Shown: positions 1-9,156, counted from the first letter of the stretch. The stretch: 64,000 bases of DNA from Segatella albensis DSM 11370 = JCM 12258 (GCF_000426565.1 NZ_AUFP01000006.1:164708-228707), one strand, 5' to 3'. Notes: generated by a model not told the origin, from the sequence alone. Made by a program: numbers and translations.

Positions 1-1449
1 AGAATCGTGGAGCGGTTTCATACGCTCTATCCTAACCGTGGAGCTGATTATTGCCAATTGATAGATAACCAGGTGAAGCATCATGACAAGATCATCCGTG
101 ACTTCAAGATGCCTGAGAAGTTGCCACAGATTGCCGTCAGCGTGGATATGCTCGACACGGGTATCGATGTGCCTGAGGTGTTGAACCTTGTATTCTTCAA
201 GGTCGTTAAGTCGAAGATTAAGTTTGAACAGATGATCGGTCGCGGTACGCGTCTGTGCCCTAACATATTCGGGGAAGGAAAGGATAAAGAGTTGTTCTAT
301 ATCTTTGACTGGTGTGGTAACTTTGATTATTTCTCTGAGAATCCGGAGGGTATCGGCTCTTCTAACAGTATGTCGTTGACCGAGAGACTTTTCTCGCTGA
401 GACTTGATATCGCAAAGGAGTTGCAGAGTGCGAACCATCAGGAGAAGGAGTTCGACAAGAAATTGCATGATGACCTGAAAGTGTTACTGCATCAGCAAGT
501 TAGGAGCATCGTAAAGGAGCGCAAGGATGCACGCCCGTACTGGGGAATCATCGAACCTTTCCGTGATAAGGACAGGTGGACATGTCTTTCTGAAGAGGAT
601 GTCTTAAAACTTAAGGAAATCGGTAAACTCATTCCAAAGGACAGCGATGATGAGTCGGCGAAGAAGTTTGATGTCATCATGCTGCATCTGCAACTGGCCC
701 TTATCAATCCGGAAGTTCATGCAGGACAGTTCAAACAGGTGGTGGTGAACATCGCTTCTCATCTGGAGAAAAAGGGAACTGTGCCTATTGTCATGGCACG
801 CATCAACACCATCAGAAAAGTGCAGAAACCGCAATTCTGGGAGGAGGAGTCGCTTAATGGACTTGAATACGTGAGAACGGAACTACGAGACCTCATCAAA
901 CTCCTTGAGGATACTCGTAAGACGAAGAAGTTTATCATAGATATCGACGATCCTTACGAGATGGTAGAAACGATTGGGGATTCTGTCATCCAGACTTCGT
1001 ACAAACAGCGTGTCATCGATTATCTGGCCAAGAATACTGATAACCCTACCCTACATAAGATTCAAAACTTTGAGCAACTTACCTCTGCTGACTTTGCTGA
1101 GTTGGAACGTATCTTCTTTGAGGAACTCGGTACGCGTAAGGAGTTTGAAGAACTGGCTGAGGGGCATCCGTATAAGAATAATGTGGCTGCTTTCATCCGT
1201 GTCATCAATGGTATCGACAGGAAGAAGGCGTTACAGATATATCAAAACTTCATCAATGACAGTAATTTAACGTCTGAACAGGAGCGTTACCTAAAGAATA
1301 TCCTCGATTATGTAAGTGTGAACGGTGACATCGAAACAAAGAGTTTCATGGAATATCCGCTGAAAATGAATAATTGGCGTGGTGCCTTCGGTGATCACTT
1401 CATCCAACTGAAGGATTTCGTTAAGCAGATTCACCGGGTGATATCTTAA
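1..1449 (+). CDS. hsdR: Type I restriction enzyme subunit R, C-terminal part (5' truncated by window)
   Basis: This is the ATP-driven translocase/nuclease subunit of a type I restriction-modification complex, which pumps foreign DNA past HsdM/HsdS and cuts it. The frame is open through base 1, so the start and the N-terminal nuclease and Walker A regions lie outside the window. What is visible is the second RecA-like helicase lobe, with a motif V-like stretch (DMLDTGIDVPEV, near codon 50) and a motif VI-like stretch (QMIGRGTRLC, near codon 80). A long charged helical region follows, as in the C-terminal domain of EcoEI/EcoKI-type R subunits. The gene ends at a strong terminator, and no hsdM or hsdS follows, so partners must lie to the left. 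The family assignment is firm. Whether the whole enzyme is active cannot be judged from this fragment. Confidence 0.85.
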   Translation, partial: RIVERFHTLYPNRGADYCQLIDNQVKHHDKIIRDFKMPEKLPQIAVSVDMLDTGIDVPEVLNLVFFKVVKSKIKFEQMIGRGTRLCPNIFGEGKDKELFYIFDWCGNFDYFSENPEGIGSSNSMSLTERLFSLRLDIAKELQSANHQEKEFDKKLHDDLKVLLHQQVRSIVKERKDARPYWGIIEPFRDKDRWTCLSEEDVLKLKEIGKLIPKDSDDESAKKFDVIMLHLQLALINPEVHAGQFKQVVVNIASHLEKKGTVPIVMARINTIRKVQKPQFWEEESLNGLEYVRTELRDLIKLLEDTRKTKKFIIDIDDPYEMVETIGDSVIQTSYKQRVIDYLAKNTDNPTLHKIQNFEQLTSADFAELERIFFEELGTRKEFEELAEGHPYKNNVAAFIRVINGIDRKKALQIYQNFINDSNLTSEQERYLKNILDYVSVNGDIETKSFMEYPLKMNNWRGAFGDHFIQLKDFVKQIHRVIS

Positions 1450-1495
1450 TGATTGCCCAGCTATATAAAGATGCATGTGGTAAGAAAGAATATAT

Positions 1496-1526
1496 GAGCA
1501 AAACCAGAAGTTTTGCTCTTTTTTTT
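1496..1526 (+). terminator. Rho-independent terminator of hsdR
   Basis: A perfect 9-bp stem (GAGCAAAAC / GTTTTGCTC) with a 5-nt loop is followed by a run of eight T. It lies 47 bp after the hsdR stop codon. Confidence 0.85.
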
Positions 1527-1589
1527 GTATTTATTTTTGTCTATGCAGATTGGTTGCATCGCTCTTCCTCGTTGGCGTGGGTAAGGTGA

Positions 1590-1719
1590 AAATATGGAGA
1601 GAACTCTGTCGTTATCAGTACGGCAAATTTGGAACCTGGAGAGTATTGTCTTGCTATCACAAACATGATGACTAATACTAAATCTGCAAAGGTGTATACT
1701 TTTAGAATCAAACAATAAT
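1590..1719 (+). pseudogene. C-terminal remnant of an unidentified secreted or surface protein
   Basis: The frame from about 1590 to the stop at 1717-1719 has no start codon of its own and is cut off upstream by a TGA at 1587. It encodes a stretch including NLEPGEYCLAITN and ending VYTFRIKQ. That alternating beta-strand pattern resembles the last strands of an immunoglobulin-like or T9SS-type domain in Bacteroidota surface proteins. The likely history is a gene whose 5' part was deleted next to hsdR. The call rests only on the look of the peptide, so it is tentative; it could also be a chance open frame. Confidence 0.3.
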
Positions 1720-1753
1720 TTATCCTCAAGGTGTATTACTGATAAGAATAAAA

Positions 1754-1790
1754 AAGAGGATATGTCAACGTCTTGACATATTCTCTTTAT
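1754..1790. terminator. Bidirectional hairpin terminator
   Basis: A stem of about 15 bp with one mismatch (AAGAGgATATGTCAA, 4-nt loop, TTGACATATtCTCTT) is flanked by A-rich sequence on the left and T-rich sequence on the right. It would end the remnant frame at 1590-1719 and also block leftward transcription. Confidence 0.7.
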
Positions 1791-1811
1791 GATTAATAAC
1801 TTATCAGCTAT

Positions 1812-1835
1812 AATGAGCCTGTAAATGAGCCTGTA
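1812..1835. repeat. 12-bp tandem duplication
   Basis: AATGAGCCTGTA occurs twice head to tail, followed by AAT. No function is apparent. It lies between two terminators in the spacer. Confidence 0.75.
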
Positions 1836-1848
1836 AATTAAAAATAAT

Positions 1849-1880
1849 AAACCCCGGGAGTAAAAAACTCCCGGGGTTTT
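1849..1880 (-). terminator. Terminator of the ppiD-like gene
   Basis: The GC-rich perfect stem AAACCCCGGGAG / CTCCCGGGGTTT with a 7-nt A-rich loop is followed on the minus strand by a T-rich tract. It lies about 30 bp beyond the stop codon of the 1912-4062 gene. Confidence 0.85.
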
Positions 1881-1911
1881 CATATATATATAAAATTACT
1901 GATCTCTCTAC

Positions 1912-4062
1912 TTAGAAGAACAAGTAGCGGTTATCTACTACATCGGCGTTGAGGTAAAGCTCCTGCATGAAGTTGCCGGCATACTGCATTGCCTTCTGAC
2001 GACACTTCTGCTCCTGGGCTTTCTCATCGAACTTAACAGGACGCATCTTCTTGCTTACTACCTGGAACAAGTAAACTCCGGCATTACCCTTTACTGGATG
2101 TGAAGCAAACTTGCCATTGGCTGTTGCATATACTGCTCCTGAAAGTGCTGGCTCGCTGGCACCTGTTGCTGAAATGAATACTGGAGCTGCAAAGGTTACC
2201 TGATCTACTGAAGAAATCTTTGCTCCCTTGGCCTTAGCGGCTGCAATGCTCTTTACTCCATTCAACTTGGCCATGATCATCTCTGCCTTCTTGTCGCGAA
2301 GAACCTCGGCCTTGACCATTTCCTTAACCTGTGGATCCTCTAAACCGCGATATCCTTTGGCGTGAATCTTGTCGAGTACTACTACCAACAGGTGGTCGTT
2401 GTTACCACACTCATACATTGGTGATACTTCGCCTTCTTTTGCATCAAAGAGCCACTTCAATGCATCACGTGTAGAATGGATATTTGCGATATAATGTGAT
2501 GATGTTGTTACATCTTTCAACTCTTGTACCTTGTAACCGCTCTTTGCTGCGTTCTTTACAATAGACTCTGCTGACTGATTTGCACTAACAAATGATGAGA
2601 ACTTGTTGTATGCTGAACGATAGGTCTCCTGTGAGAAGTCTACTGTCTTCTTGATAACTGCTGCTGTGAAGTTCTCCTTGAAACCCTTGCGGTCGAGAAC
2701 CTGAAGGATGATGTTTCCTTGGGTCAGGGCTACATTGTTCAAAGAGTTTACTTCTCCATTCTGAATGGCATTGACAATGGCCTTGTTGTCTGCTGATGCG
2801 CTCTGAGCAAGCATACCTACTAGCTGCTGTGATGTTGCCCAAATCTTCTCGCCTGTCTGACCGTACTTCTTAGAGAGTGCTTCGAAATCGGCTCCTCCCT
2901 TAAGGGCGGTATATACTGAATCGGCGGTCTTCTTTGCTGCATTGACATCTGCACCTCCTACCTGAATCATGCGATACTGTACTGAATCTGGAAGTGATAC
3001 CTTTGCCAAAAGTTTTACTATGTTCAAGGTGTTGTCACCGGCGTTGTACTTCACGGTAGATGTTGTACCTGCTGAGATAGAATCTAACATTGAAGCGATG
3101 TCTTGTGGGAAGAACTCTTTAGGAGCTGGTGCACCAAGATATGGAATCAAAGATGCGCTCTTGCGAACAACTTCTGTTGGATCTGTTACGGTTGACAATG
3201 TCTTCTGGTAGCCTGCAAACTCTTTATTCAAAGCAGCACGGTCGGCATTGCTTGCGTTAACCTGGAAGTCTACAAACTTGATGTCGCGACTCTCTACTGA
3301 CTGCTTGAAACGTGGCTTCAACTCGTCATACTTCTCCTTGAGATCGCTCTCTGTGATCTTTACCTTGCTGTCTGCAATATCTGAATATGGGAATGCTGCC
3401 AACTGAATATTGTTCTCTTCGTTCTCTTCCTTGAATGCCATCTTGGCTTCTACTGGATTTGATAGGAAACAATGTGCTAACAAGCTCTGATATTTCTGTG
3501 CAAGAGTCTGCTGACGTAATGTCTTCTCGATAAAACTCCAATACTTGTAAATCTTGTCGTACTGCTCTTGAACCTGTGCATTTCCAGCTGCCTTGTTGGC
3601 TTTATAATCTGCAAGGAACTTCTGCAATGCTGATGCATCGAAACGGCCTGTCTGCTGATTTACAAACGGTGTCTGAAGAAGCATTGGATTGGTACCTTCC
3701 TTTAGGATATTCTGCAACTCTTCGTCGGTAACGGTCAAGCCGAGTTCCTTAGCTTCTTTCTCTACAAGCTTTGACTGTACATAGGTGTTCCAAACCATAT
3801 CCTTAACCTGATTCAACTGGTCTTCAGAAAGGTTCTCGGTACCCTGTTGCATCTTAATCACTTCAGTGTACTCATCGACTAATTTCTGGAAATCATTTAC
3901 ATTGATTTTCTCTCCTAACACTTCACCTACCTGCTGACGCTGATCATTCTGTGTTGACTCACATGAACGAAAAGCTTCTTCGGCGATGAAGGCAAAAAGG
4001 CCAAAACCGATAATACAAATCAGAATAATACCTTTTTGTCTGATTTTTCCTAATGCTGCCAT
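1912..4062 (-). CDS. PpiD/SurA-like periplasmic peptidyl-prolyl isomerase
   Basis: 716 residues, close to the usual length of the Bacteroidota PpiD-like family. The protein has a short cytoplasmic N-terminus, one membrane anchor (about residues 12-28, rich in I/L/F) and a long periplasmic part. A SurA_N-like chaperone region spans about residues 45-240. A parvulin (PPIC) region starts near residue 355, with the common QYRMIQVGG strand and a GGADFEALSKKYG segment. The family helps fold outer-membrane proteins as they cross the periplasm. It lies downstream of the CorC-, LptC- and OMP-encoding genes on the same strand, 135 bp after the CorC-like gene. A possible promoter (CAAAAATA at 4146-4153, TATTTTTG on the minus strand) may give it independent expression. 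Whether isomerase activity is retained is not known, since many members act as chaperones only. Confidence 0.85.
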   Translation of the reverse strand: MAALGKIRQKGIILICIIGFGLFAFIAEEAFRSCESTQNDQRQQVGEVLGEKINVNDFQKLVDEYTEVIKMQQGTENLSEDQLNQVKDMVWNTYVQSKLVEKEAKELGLTVTDEELQNILKEGTNPMLLQTPFVNQQTGRFDASALQKFLADYKANKAAGNAQVQEQYDKIYKYWSFIEKTLRQQTLAQKYQSLLAHCFLSNPVEAKMAFKEENEENNIQLAAFPYSDIADSKVKITESDLKEKYDELKPRFKQSVESRDIKFVDFQVNASNADRAALNKEFAGYQKTLSTVTDPTEVVRKSASLIPYLGAPAPKEFFPQDIASMLDSISAGTTSTVKYNAGDNTLNIVKLLAKVSLPDSVQYRMIQVGGADVNAAKKTADSVYTALKGGADFEALSKKYGQTGEKIWATSQQLVGMLAQSASADNKAIVNAIQNGEVNSLNNVALTQGNIILQVLDRKGFKENFTAAVIKKTVDFSQETYRSAYNKFSSFVSANQSAESIVKNAAKSGYKVQELKDVTTSSHYIANIHSTRDALKWLFDAKEGEVSPMYECGNNDHLLVVVLDKIHAKGYRGLEDPQVKEMVKAEVLRDKKAEMIMAKLNGVKSIAAAKAKGAKISSVDQVTFAAPVFISATGASEPALSGAVYATANGKFASHPVKGNAGVYLFQVVSKKMRPVKFDEKAQEQKCRQKAMQYAGNFMQELYLNADVVDNRYLFF

Positions 4063-4197
4063 TTTTAATAGTTTTATATTTGTTTTATTCTATTCTTTCA
4101 TGAATATTAGTTAACGTTCTCATTGAGTATCTCTCAAATTGCCTACAAAAATAATAATAAATTATCAAACAAAGGAATTTTTCGTGCGAAAATACAC

Positions 4198-5466
4198 TTA
4201 CAAATTAACTTTTAGCTTGACAAGTTCTATTTTCGTCATCGTATTTTTGATAATCTTAAATTCAAATTTGTCTATTTTTACTACTTCATTGAGTTTGGGG
4301 AAACTTTCATAGTAATGAAGTATCAAGCCGCCTATGGTCATGTACTCATCGCTTTCTGGTAAATCGAGATTGAACATGCTGTTTACTTTGTCGATCTCCA
4401 AACGCCCTGAAAGTAGAAACTCGTTCTCGCTAACTTGTTTGGATATGTAGTTGCTATTGTCGTGTTCGTCTTCTATATCACCAAAGATTTCTTCGACGAT
4501 ATCTTCCAGACTGACAATGCCACTGGTTCCGCCAAATTCGTCGATAACGACGCCTAGGGTCTTCTTCTGCTGAAGGAATGTCTTCATCAGTTTCTGAGCG
4601 GGCATGGTCTCTGGTACGAAAGGCATCGTTCGAATGTATTCCTTCCAGTTGTTGCGATGACGAAACATCTCTGAACTATGAATATAACCTATGATATGGT
4701 CTATATCTTCGTGATATACTATAATCTTGGAATTTCCACTTTCTATGAAGGTCTGCTCGAGTTCTTCCAAACTGCAGGTGTCTTCTACGGCATTGATCTC
4801 TGTACGGGGTATCATACAGTCTCTGATCTTGGTATCGGTAAAGTCTAACGCGTTCTGGAATATCTTTACTTCGTCTTCTACATCTTCGGCTTTGGAGTTG
4901 TCTATGGAACTCTGAACAAGATAATCCAAATCGACTTTGGAGAAACCTTCGTCGTCGCTCTTGTTGTCCATGTTTATTCCGAAAACTTTCAGTATTGCTT
5001 TGGAAAGTAGTGTCGCAAACTTGGAGATTGGCCACAAGAGGATATAGAAGATATAGGCTATAGGTGAAAAGATGGTTAGTAATCTGTTCGGATTACTCTT
5101 GAAGAATGTCTTCGGCAGGAACTCTCCCGTAAACAACACAACGAGTGTGGAGGCTATTGTGTCGAGAATAACTTGGGTAGCGGATGTGAATGGGGCAAAT
5201 AATGTTTTGTCGAAGATTTCGGCAAACAGAATTCCATACAGTACCAACACGATATTGTTACCGACCAGCATTGTCGACACAAAACCATTTGGATGGGAAT
5301 AAAAGACAGATAATATCTTTTGGACAAAACCGTTCTTTTCTTTATCCATCTCGACAAGCATCCGGTTACTGGCCACAAAGGCAATCTCCATTCCACTAAA
5401 GAAGGCGGACATGACCATGGTAACTAGAATGCCAATGAAATATGTTATTTCTATATCTCCAAACAT
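4198..5466 (-). CDS. CNNM/DUF21-CBS-CorC membrane protein (GldE/CorB-like)
   Basis: 422 residues. The N-terminal DUF21 membrane domain occupies about residues 1-190 with several hydrophobic helices. It includes the family's early small-residue motif (SAFFSGMEIAF) and GEFLPKTF. A CBS pair follows (about 205-330, with DFTDTKIRDCMIPRTEI and VVIDEFGGTSGIVSLEDI), then a CorC_HlyC domain at the C-terminus. Relatives move magnesium or cobalt or regulate such transport. In gliding Bacteroidota the homologue GldE is needed with the lipoprotein GldD. The gene sits 12 bp after lptC in an envelope operon. Several annotation pipelines call this family 'hemolysin', which is a historical name not supported by function. 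The substrate is not determinable here. Confidence 0.85.
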   Translation of the reverse strand: MFGDIEITYFIGILVTMVMSAFFSGMEIAFVASNRMLVEMDKEKNGFVQKILSVFYSHPNGFVSTMLVGNNIVLVLYGILFAEIFDKTLFAPFTSATQVILDTIASTLVVLFTGEFLPKTFFKSNPNRLLTIFSPIAYIFYILLWPISKFATLLSKAILKVFGINMDNKSDDEGFSKVDLDYLVQSSIDNSKAEDVEDEVKIFQNALDFTDTKIRDCMIPRTEINAVEDTCSLEELEQTFIESGNSKIIVYHEDIDHIIGYIHSSEMFRHRNNWKEYIRTMPFVPETMPAQKLMKTFLQQKKTLGVVIDEFGGTSGIVSLEDIVEEIFGDIEDEHDNSNYISKQVSENEFLLSGRLEIDKVNSMFNLDLPESDEYMTIGGLILHYYESFPKLNEVVKIDKFEFKIIKNTMTKIELVKLKVNL

Positions 5467-5478
5467 CGCTATTTAATT

Positions 5479-6123
5479 TCAAGGAATATTGGAACTCTTT
5501 GGCTGTGGTGTTGCTCGAGGACGTAAGGTGCCCTTTACGGAGTCTGGCTGTGAACGCATTGTATCGGAAGGGGATTCCATCATCTCTCCCTTTACAAATG
5601 AGCCTCGGGTATTCGAGACATAATACTTCGTCATCTGTTCATCACTCCTAAAATAACTGCCTTCAAGTCGTCTGTCTGGTGTTATCAGACGGGAGTATTT
5701 ATAAGAATATATCTCATGGGCATTCTCATCCCAATATAGTTCCTCACTAGAGAAGCGAATATTATCTTTTGTCAGGATACGTACTCGTCCTCTCATCACC
5801 CATAGTTTCTGCTGATTGTAATATATAGCGCTGTCACATTGGATGTAGCTATATATATGAAACTTCTGATCAAAGGCTTCCAAAAAGACGCCCTTATCAA
5901 AGGTCCATCTCGGGGGATTCTTTACTTCATTGATATCCCATCGTTCTGTAACGATACGATATTTTATAACACCCGAATCTGATATCAACGTGTTTACACC
6001 ATAAGATGTCATCACTGACGCTGAATCTCTCGGAAGTATAGCGGGTGCTGTGTGTTCCTTCTGTTCTTCGCAAGATGCAAAAAAGAGAACACCTAATATT
6101 ATATATAATAGTATTTGTTTCAT
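5479..6123 (-). CDS. lptC: LPS export periplasmic protein LptC
   Basis: 214 residues with an N-terminal lipoprotein signal (lipobox LFFASC, Cys18). The body has repeating beta strands typical of LptC/OstA, including GVFLEAFDQKFHIYSYIQCD and WVMRGRVRI. The C-terminal tail is Pro/Ser/Arg-rich and probably disordered. LptC passes lipopolysaccharide from the LptBFG transporter to the LptA bridge. E. coli LptC has a transmembrane anchor; the lipid anchor seen here is a Bacteroidota variation inferred from the lipobox. The ATG overlaps the stop of the upstream outer-membrane protein gene by one base (TAATG), so the two are probably translationally coupled. Confidence 0.8.
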   Translation of the reverse strand: MKQILLYIILGVLFFASCEEQKEHTAPAILPRDSASVMTSYGVNTLISDSGVIKYRIVTERWDINEVKNPPRWTFDKGVFLEAFDQKFHIYSYIQCDSAIYYNQQKLWVMRGRVRILTKDNIRFSSEELYWDENAHEIYSYKYSRLITPDRRLEGSYFRSDEQMTKYYVSNTRGSFVKGEMMESPSDTMRSQPDSVKGTLRPRATPQPKSSNIP

Positions 6124-7424
6124 TACTCAACCTTCCACTTCATGAACCAACGCTCATTGAAGGTAAGACCTATATTAATACGAAATGTATTTTCTTTTAT
6201 CATTCCTGGTGCCCACTGACGAACCCACTGACCACTAATATTCAAAATTGATCTGTTGTTCATGGAGTTGACGATAGGTATACCAAATCCAAGACTCGCA
6301 CTAACTTCCTTAGGACCATTGTTTCCGTTTATCTTATAATATGGTGTGGCATATGAAACTCCTGCACGATAGTGGACGCGACGGACGAATATTCGGTCGT
6401 ATTCTCGTGGACAATATTCGCCTCCTAATGTTAGCTTCTTGCGGGTTAGATAATTTCCATACTGCATGGAAGAGGTTGAACTATTGTCACTCGCAAATGT
6501 TGGCTGCGGAAGTTTACCCCATCTCTGAACGGTAAAATCGGCACCGACCTTCAATGAATTGTCATAATTATAGGTGAAACCTGCACCATACATATCTGGC
6601 AAATCTAAACGGAGACCGTTTCCGCTCAATGTATCTGATACGACTACCGATGTATTCGTATTGATGGTTGAGGTAACCAGCTCTGGATTTCCTCCAATCT
6701 TATGCTTTGGTGAATAGGTGAAACCTAAGATAACTTTGTTCTTATCTGAAAGTGATAGTAGATACTGTGCTCCTAAATCTAATTTATAGCTGGCAACACT
6801 GGCTGAATAGTTCTTGGAAAGTGTACTGACTGATGCATTACTGAATGATAACACGACAGACTTTGTGATGTCGCCCCATAAATATGAGATGTTCGCACCT
6901 ACTGACAATCCTTTGACTGGTTGCCATCCTGCTCCTAAATAAACTTGATGTAATCCACCATCTCCACTATAGGTATTGGTAGACTTCAGTGTCTCATTTC
7001 CTAACGTAGTGGTACCACTGGCATTAAAGTTGTACCCCATCGTCGTAAACGGAACAAGACCGAAACTGACGCCAAGATGTGGAGCTGCTCGGAATGCTGC
7101 TACAGCATAATCGAAACTGGAATTACGGGCATTCATCTTCTTTCCGTTCTCTTCCAAATTGGTGATCTGTCCGGATGCGCCCATGTCAAAAATAAAAGTC
7201 AAGGAGTCTAAAGCAGAATATGACGCTGGGTTTAAATAGTTCACTTGGTTATGCTCTCGGAAGCCTAAGCCAAGTCCATTCATGCCTCTGTTAAACCCGC
7301 TAAACTGCTCTGATTGTAAACCTAGGCCATATTGGCTATATGGAGAATTAGTGCCACTCTGGGCGAAAGCAGTATTTGCTACACCCATCATGAGGGCCGC
7401 TATAAATAGTTTCTTCATTTTCAT
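6123..7424 (-). CDS. FadL/OmpP1-like outer-membrane protein
   Basis: 433 residues with a clear signal peptide (MKMKKLFIAALMMG..., cleavage after AFAQ). An NSPYSQYGLG segment follows, then many amphipathic strands with glycine and aromatic residues and a C-terminal aromatic-rich end, as expected of a beta barrel of the OmpP1/FadL or UPF0164 type. Such barrels carry hydrophobic molecules across the outer membrane; no specific ligand can be read from sequence. It is the first gene of the minus-strand envelope run. A -7 box (TACTTTTG on the minus strand, 7442-7449) lies 18 bp before its ATG. Confidence 0.75.
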   Translation of the reverse strand: MKMKKLFIAALMMGVANTAFAQSGTNSPYSQYGLGLQSEQFSGFNRGMNGLGLGFREHNQVNYLNPASYSALDSLTFIFDMGASGQITNLEENGKKMNARNSSFDYAVAAFRAAPHLGVSFGLVPFTTMGYNFNASGTTTLGNETLKSTNTYSGDGGLHQVYLGAGWQPVKGLSVGANISYLWGDITKSVVLSFSNASVSTLSKNYSASVASYKLDLGAQYLLSLSDKNKVILGFTYSPKHKIGGNPELVTSTINTNTSVVVSDTLSGNGLRLDLPDMYGAGFTYNYDNSLKVGADFTVQRWGKLPQPTFASDNSSTSSMQYGNYLTRKKLTLGGEYCPREYDRIFVRRVHYRAGVSYATPYYKINGNNGPKEVSASLGFGIPIVNSMNNRSILNISGQWVRQWAPGMIKENTFRINIGLTFNERWFMKWKVE

Positions 7425-7441
7425 TAAATTATTCTAGATTG

Positions 7442-7449
7442 CAAAAGTA
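7442..7449 (-). promoter_or_regulatory. -7 box for the OMP-lptC-corC run
   Basis: The minus-strand sequence TACTTTTG matches the Bacteroidota -7 consensus TAnnTTTG. It stands back to back with the promoter of the DUF4105 gene. No good -33 box is seen. Confidence 0.5.
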
Positions 7450-7494
7450 TTAAAAAAAATGGATATAAAAGAACGTTAACTCGAAAATTAAAGC

Positions 7495-7502
7495 TATTTT
7501 TG
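7495..7502 (+). promoter_or_regulatory. -7 box immediately before the GTG start of the DUF4105 gene
   Basis: TATTTTTG matches TAnnTTTG and ends only 4 nt before the GTG start at 7507. The transcript is therefore predicted to start at or within a few bases of the start codon. Confidence 0.5.
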
Positions 7503-7506
7503 CATC

Positions 7507-8694
7507 GTGAAACGTTTTAAATATATTTTTAGAGTTATAACAACCGTTATTTTACTGAATTTAACGGCAATGGGTGCTTCTGCACAAGACATAGACTATG
7601 ATTCCGTTGAGGTTTCTTTACTGACTTGCTCTCCTGGACAGGAGGTTTGGGCTCAATATGGGCACACGGCTTTGAGATGGCACGATCTGAACCCTGAACA
7701 TGGTATGGATGTTGTCGTAAACTATGGTGTCTTTTCTAGTGAACAGCCTTACTTTATTCCTCGGTTTATTTTTGGATTGACTGACTATTGTGTCGGCGCT
7801 CTTCCTTATGAGGAATTTTATAAAGAATATTCATATGAAGGAAGGGGCATTATTGAGCAGGTTCTTAACTTAACTGCGGATGATAAAAAGGCTATACTGG
7901 ATGCGCTCAACATCAATCTTCGTCCTGAGAATCAGACATATAGATATAATTTCTTTTACGATAACTGTACTTCTCGTGCAAGGGACATGATTGTTAATCA
8001 TCTGCACGGGAAAGTAAAATATGCCGACAATGTAGACACGAAGGTGTCATATAGAGATATGATCCATCGCTGGACTCAGGATTATCCTTGGTGTCAGTTT
8101 GGTGAGGATTTACTACTTGGAGTTTATGCTGATAAGGCTACGACTAGGGCGCAACAGCAATTCTTACCGGATAATCTTCGGGCTGACTTTGCTAAAGCTA
8201 TCTATAACGGGAAGCCTTTCGTTAAGAGTACAACAACTTTACTAGAACCTGAAAACTTGGTTGATTATCAGGTAATTATCAGTCCTTTTACTTTATTCTT
8301 CTTTATCTTCATTATCTCTTGCATGATTTTGATATATGAATACAAGAAGAAAAAGATATTGTGGGGATGGGATGCCTTGATGATGATAGCAGCAGGTCTC
8401 CCTGGTATTGTCCTGACTGTTATGATTTTCTCTCAGCATCCATGTGTAAGTTTGAATCTATTAATTCTATTCGGAAATCCTATTCCTTTATTCATGGTAT
8501 GGAGAGCAACAAAAAGGACGAGAAGACATCAACATGACGCTTGGTGGAAGGTGTGGTTTGCTATGATGATCCTTGGCCTTTTAGGTGGATTCTTCCAGCA
8601 CTATCCTACTCCTATTCTATTTATGGCATTAAGTTTGCTGTCTAGACCTTTAGTTCACATGTATATGGAACGTGCCGGTATCTATAAGGCATAA
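7507..8694 (+). CDS. DUF4105 membrane protein (Lnb-like N-terminal domain)
   Basis: 395 residues with a GTG start. No in-frame ATG upstream of the signal peptide exists, and the first internal ATG would remove the signal. The signal peptide ends near GASAQD. A periplasmic DUF4105 domain follows (about residues 30-260), with the conserved GHTALRWHD and YNFFYDNCTSRARDM segments. The latter resembles the Cys-containing core of NlpC/P60-like hydrolases, but no activity is established. The last third has four or five hydrophobic helices (about 265-390). It is followed 18 bp later by a small secreted protein, probably co-transcribed. The family is common in Bacteroidota and uncharacterised. Confidence 0.8.
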   Translation: MKRFKYIFRVITTVILLNLTAMGASAQDIDYDSVEVSLLTCSPGQEVWAQYGHTALRWHDLNPEHGMDVVVNYGVFSSEQPYFIPRFIFGLTDYCVGALPYEEFYKEYSYEGRGIIEQVLNLTADDKKAILDALNINLRPENQTYRYNFFYDNCTSRARDMIVNHLHGKVKYADNVDTKVSYRDMIHRWTQDYPWCQFGEDLLLGVYADKATTRAQQQFLPDNLRADFAKAIYNGKPFVKSTTTLLEPENLVDYQVIISPFTLFFFIFIISCMILIYEYKKKKILWGWDALMMIAAGLPGIVLTVMIFSQHPCVSLNLLILFGNPIPLFMVWRATKRTRRHQHDAWWKVWFAMMILGLLGGFFQHYPTPILFMALSLLSRPLVHMYMERAGIYKA

Positions 8695-8712
8695 CAGATA
8701 TAAAAAAGAAGA

Positions 8713-9075
8713 ATGATTGTAAATCGATATATCACAGCCCTATTGGTAGTATTAGCTGCCACAGGAGTAGAAGCGCAGAATCTCCAATCTGCAATTAAAC
8801 TCGCTATGACTGGTGAGATATCGTATGAGCAGTTTATCCAACAGCCGGAAGTGAAAATGCTGGAAGATGACATTCTGTCAGTCATCAAAGCATTCAAAGA
8901 GGCAGACGAAGAGGATGATCTGCAATTCAATTATATTTCAGGATTACATTCTTTGGAATCTTATGTTCCAGCAAACATTATATTTGCTCACAAAACAAAG
9001 GTGAGGGATTTCATACAACCTATCTTGCACATCCTTCATCCTTGTTCTATTGTTATTCGGGGACCTAATAAATAA
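8713..9075 (+). CDS. Small secreted hypothetical protein
   Basis: 120 residues. A short N-terminal signal peptide (MIVNRYITALLVVLAATG, cleavage near VEAQ) is followed by an acidic helical region (EADEEDD near residue 58) and no recognised domain. It starts 18 bp after the DUF4105 gene, which suggests an operon. The annotation stays hypothetical. The signal peptide and the good start context support it as a real gene. Confidence 0.6.
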   Translation: MIVNRYITALLVVLAATGVEAQNLQSAIKLAMTGEISYEQFIQQPEVKMLEDDILSVIKAFKEADEEDDLQFNYISGLHSLESYVPANIIFAHKTKVRDFIQPILHILHPCSIVIRGPNK

Positions 9076-9106
9076 AGGAAACATGCATTTTTCAAATTAT
9101 TTTTTG

Positions 9107-9114
9107 TAAATTTG
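9107..9114 (+). promoter_or_regulatory. secA -7 box
   Basis: TAAATTTG matches TAnnTTTG, 42 bp before the secA ATG. A T-rich stretch replaces a clean -33 TTTG. Confidence 0.55.
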
Positions 9115-9156
9115 CCCTCAATTATTAACTTTACGAATAACAATAACTAATATAAA

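Noticed and set aside
4198..5466. Hemolysin toxin
   Set aside because: The DUF21-CBS-CorC architecture is that of a metal-transport-linked membrane protein. 'Hemolysin' is a legacy family name.
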